Source: JBOGOC01 sp050747525
GTDB taxonomy: Bacteria; Acidobacteriota; Polarisedimenticolia; JACPZX01; DASXTC01
Direction: 5' to 3'
Length of the DNA: 14,407 nt
Assembly: GCA_050747525.1 (NCBI GenBank)
Contig: JBOGOC010000050.1
Coordinates: 1 to 14,407 of the forward strand
The position numbers were made by a program, and so were the translations under genes. Of this stretch, positions 13,130 through 14,407 are shown piece after piece. The notes under the pieces were generated by a model that saw nothing but the letters and a program-made list of their open reading frames with translations, ran no database searches and was not told the DNA's origin. How positions within the stretch are numbered: the stretch's first letter is position 1; the number at the start of each line of letters is the position of its first letter.

Positions 13130-14317
13130 ATGAACGAGAGCTTCGTCCGCCGCCTCGAATCCGAGCTGAGCGACTTCAAGGCCCAGGGGGTCTACAAGAA
13201 GCTCAACACCCTCACCAGCCCTCAGGGCCCCTGGGTCGAGATGGCCGGGCGCGGCCGGGTGCTGGTCCTGTCCTCGAACAACTATCTCGGGCTGTCGGCC
13301 CATCCCGACGTGGTGCGCGCGGGCCGTGAGGCCCTGGACCGCCTGGGAGCCGGCACCGCGTCGGTGAGGTTCATCTGCGGCACGTTCGACGTGCACCAGC
13401 AGCTCGAGAAGGCCCTGGCCTCCTTCCTCGGAACGCAGGCCGCCTTGAGCTACGTCTCCTGCTGGAACGCCAACACCGGGCTGACGCCGACCTTCCTCGG
13501 CGAGGATGACGTGGTCATCTCGGACGAGCTGAATCACGCCAGCGTGATCGACGGGATCCGGGCGACCCGCTCGGGCCGCAAGGTGTACAAGCACTCCGAT
13601 ATGGCGCACCTCGAAGAGCATCTCAAGAGCTCCGCGGGCGCCCGGCACCGCATCGTGTTCACCGACGGCGTCTTCTCCATGGAAGGGGATCTGGCGCGCC
13701 TGCCCGACATCCTCGACCTGGCCCGCCGCCATGACGCCGTCGTGGTCGTGGACGACTCCCACGGCACAGGAGTCATGGGAAAGACCGGCCGGGGCACGCC
13801 CGAGCATTTCGACCTGCACGGCCAGGTGGACGTCATCACCTCCACCCTGGGGAAGGCGCTCGGGGGAGCGGCGGGAGGCTTCACCGCGGGGCCGGCCGCC
13901 CTGTGCGACTACCTCACGCAGCGATCGCGCCCGCAGCTCTTCAGCAACGCCCTTCCCCCGACGGTGGCCGCCTCCGCCCTCGCCGCCCTGCGCGCGCTCG
14001 AAGGGGATCCCGAGATGGTGAGCCGCCTGCGCGAGAACACCACGTACTTCCGCTCCCAGATCGTCGGTGCCGGCTTCAAGCCCCTCGAAGGGCCCACTCC
14101 CATCGTGCCGGTCATCATGGGAGAGACCTCCTTCGCCATCAAGATGAGCGAGCGGATGCTGCAGGAGAAGGTCTTCGTGACCGGCTTCGGCTATCCGGTG
14201 GTCCCACAGGGGCACGCCCGGATCCGCTGCCAGATCTCGGCGGCCCACACGCGCGAGGATCTGGATTTCGCCATCGCCGCCATGAAGAAGGTCGGCCGGG
14301 AGCTGGGGGTCATCTAG
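13130..14317 (+). CDS. kbl: Glycine C-acetyltransferase (2-amino-3-ketobutyrate CoA ligase)
   Basis: This PLP enzyme of the alpha-oxoamine synthase family cleaves 2-amino-3-ketobutyrate with CoA to glycine and acetyl-CoA. The 395-residue protein has the PLP lysine Lys242 in STLGKALGGAAGG, Asp208 and His211 in VDDSHGTG, His136 in LNHAS, and the N-terminal SSNNYLGLS motif. The length matches Kbl. BioF and HemA paralogues share the fold, but adjacency to tdh and the N-terminal sequence favour Kbl. Direct coupling with tdh limits release of the unstable intermediate. The structured repeat starts about 30 bases after its stop codon. Confidence 0.95.
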   Translation: MNESFVRRLESELSDFKAQGVYKKLNTLTSPQGPWVEMAGRGRVLVLSSNNYLGLSAHPDVVRAGREALDRLGAGTASVRFICGTFDVHQQLEKALASFLGTQAALSYVSCWNANTGLTPTFLGEDDVVISDELNHASVIDGIRATRSGRKVYKHSDMAHLEEHLKSSAGARHRIVFTDGVFSMEGDLARLPDILDLARRHDAVVVVDDSHGTGVMGKTGRGTPEHFDLHGQVDVITSTLGKALGGAAGGFTAGPAALCDYLTQRSRPQLFSNALPPTVAASALAALRALEGDPEMVSRLRENTTYFRSQIVGAGFKPLEGPTPIVPVIMGETSFAIKMSERMLQEKVFVTGFGYPVVPQGHARIRCQISAAHTREDLDFAIAAMKKVGRELGVI

Positions 14318-14346
14318 CCACCCTTGTCTCACGGGGGGCGGACGGA

Positions 14347-14402
14347 GGGGAGTGGTCTCCGAGGCGCGCTCGACGGCGTGGCGTTGGCCACGCCTTACTC
14401 GC
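14347..14402 (+). repeat. Structured intergenic repeat, right copy
   Basis: This is the inverted counterpart of the element at 20-74. Both ends of the element and the whole 26-base block just after GGGG are shared, with one single-base length difference in the centre. The hairpin arms are 14375-14382 and 14387-14394, a perfect 8-bp stem with loop GTTG. The outer two stem pairs differ from those of the left copy by paired changes that keep the helix. It starts 29 bases after the kbl stop, in the sense orientation of kbl, just as the left copy relates to its gene. Confidence 0.8.
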
Positions 14403-14407
14403 TTCGC

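Overview
The window is a strongly GC-rich bacterial segment, densely packed with genes on both strands, with mostly G/C third codon positions. No gene fixes the taxon. A class I lysyl-tRNA synthetase, an RpoH-like sigma factor of deltaproteobacterial/acidobacterial flavour, a small secreted lipocalin-like protein of a type frequent in Acidobacteriota, and many sigma-factor and sensor genes suggest an uncultured soil or sediment lineage such as Acidobacteriota or a Myxococcota/Desulfobacterota relative. This placement is an inference.

Layout, left to right. Positions 1-93 hold a structured repeat. A minus-strand pair follows: a bactofilin (951-1460) and, downstream of it, a methyltransferase-like protein carrying a long disordered insert (94-906). 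A 300-base divergent intergenic region (1461-1760) separates the bactofilin from a plus-strand rpoH-like sigma factor (to 2822). A tightly packed minus-strand run occupies 7103 down to 2824: an ECF sigma factor, a membrane protein with an extracytoplasmic YCII domain that looks like its anti-sigma factor, class I lysyl-tRNA synthetase, and an orphan sensor histidine kinase. Divergent from the ECF gene is a small secreted protein (7206-7697), convergent with another small exported or anchored protein (7704-8147, minus). The next intergenic region carries a DnaA-box-like palindrome and a good promoter for tRNA-Glu(CTC) at 8357-8431. A plus-strand run follows: a hybrid sensor protein with degenerate receiver and ATPase motifs, an MFS transporter, and a LysM-M23 murein hydrolase. 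A QueD/PTPS-family gene converges on the hydrolase with a 40-base 3' overlap. The threonine-to-glycine operon tdh-kbl closes the gene set.

The most unusual signal is at the two ends. Positions 20-74 and 14347-14402 are copies of the same roughly 55-base element in inverted orientation. Each sits just after the stop codon of the terminal gene and in the same orientation relative to that gene. Each copy contains a stem-loop in which two base pairs differ between copies by compensatory double changes, so the structure itself appears conserved. Both window ends fall in or just beyond the element, which suggests a contig broken at a dispersed multicopy repeat.

Other points of interest are the ECF sigma / membrane-YCII pair, the degenerate hybrid kinase, a hairpin-bearing bactofilin leader, and several palindromes at promoters. 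The metabolic genes (lysK, tdh, kbl, queD, tRNA-Glu) are ordinary housekeeping functions. I see no phage, transposase, CRISPR or defence genes.
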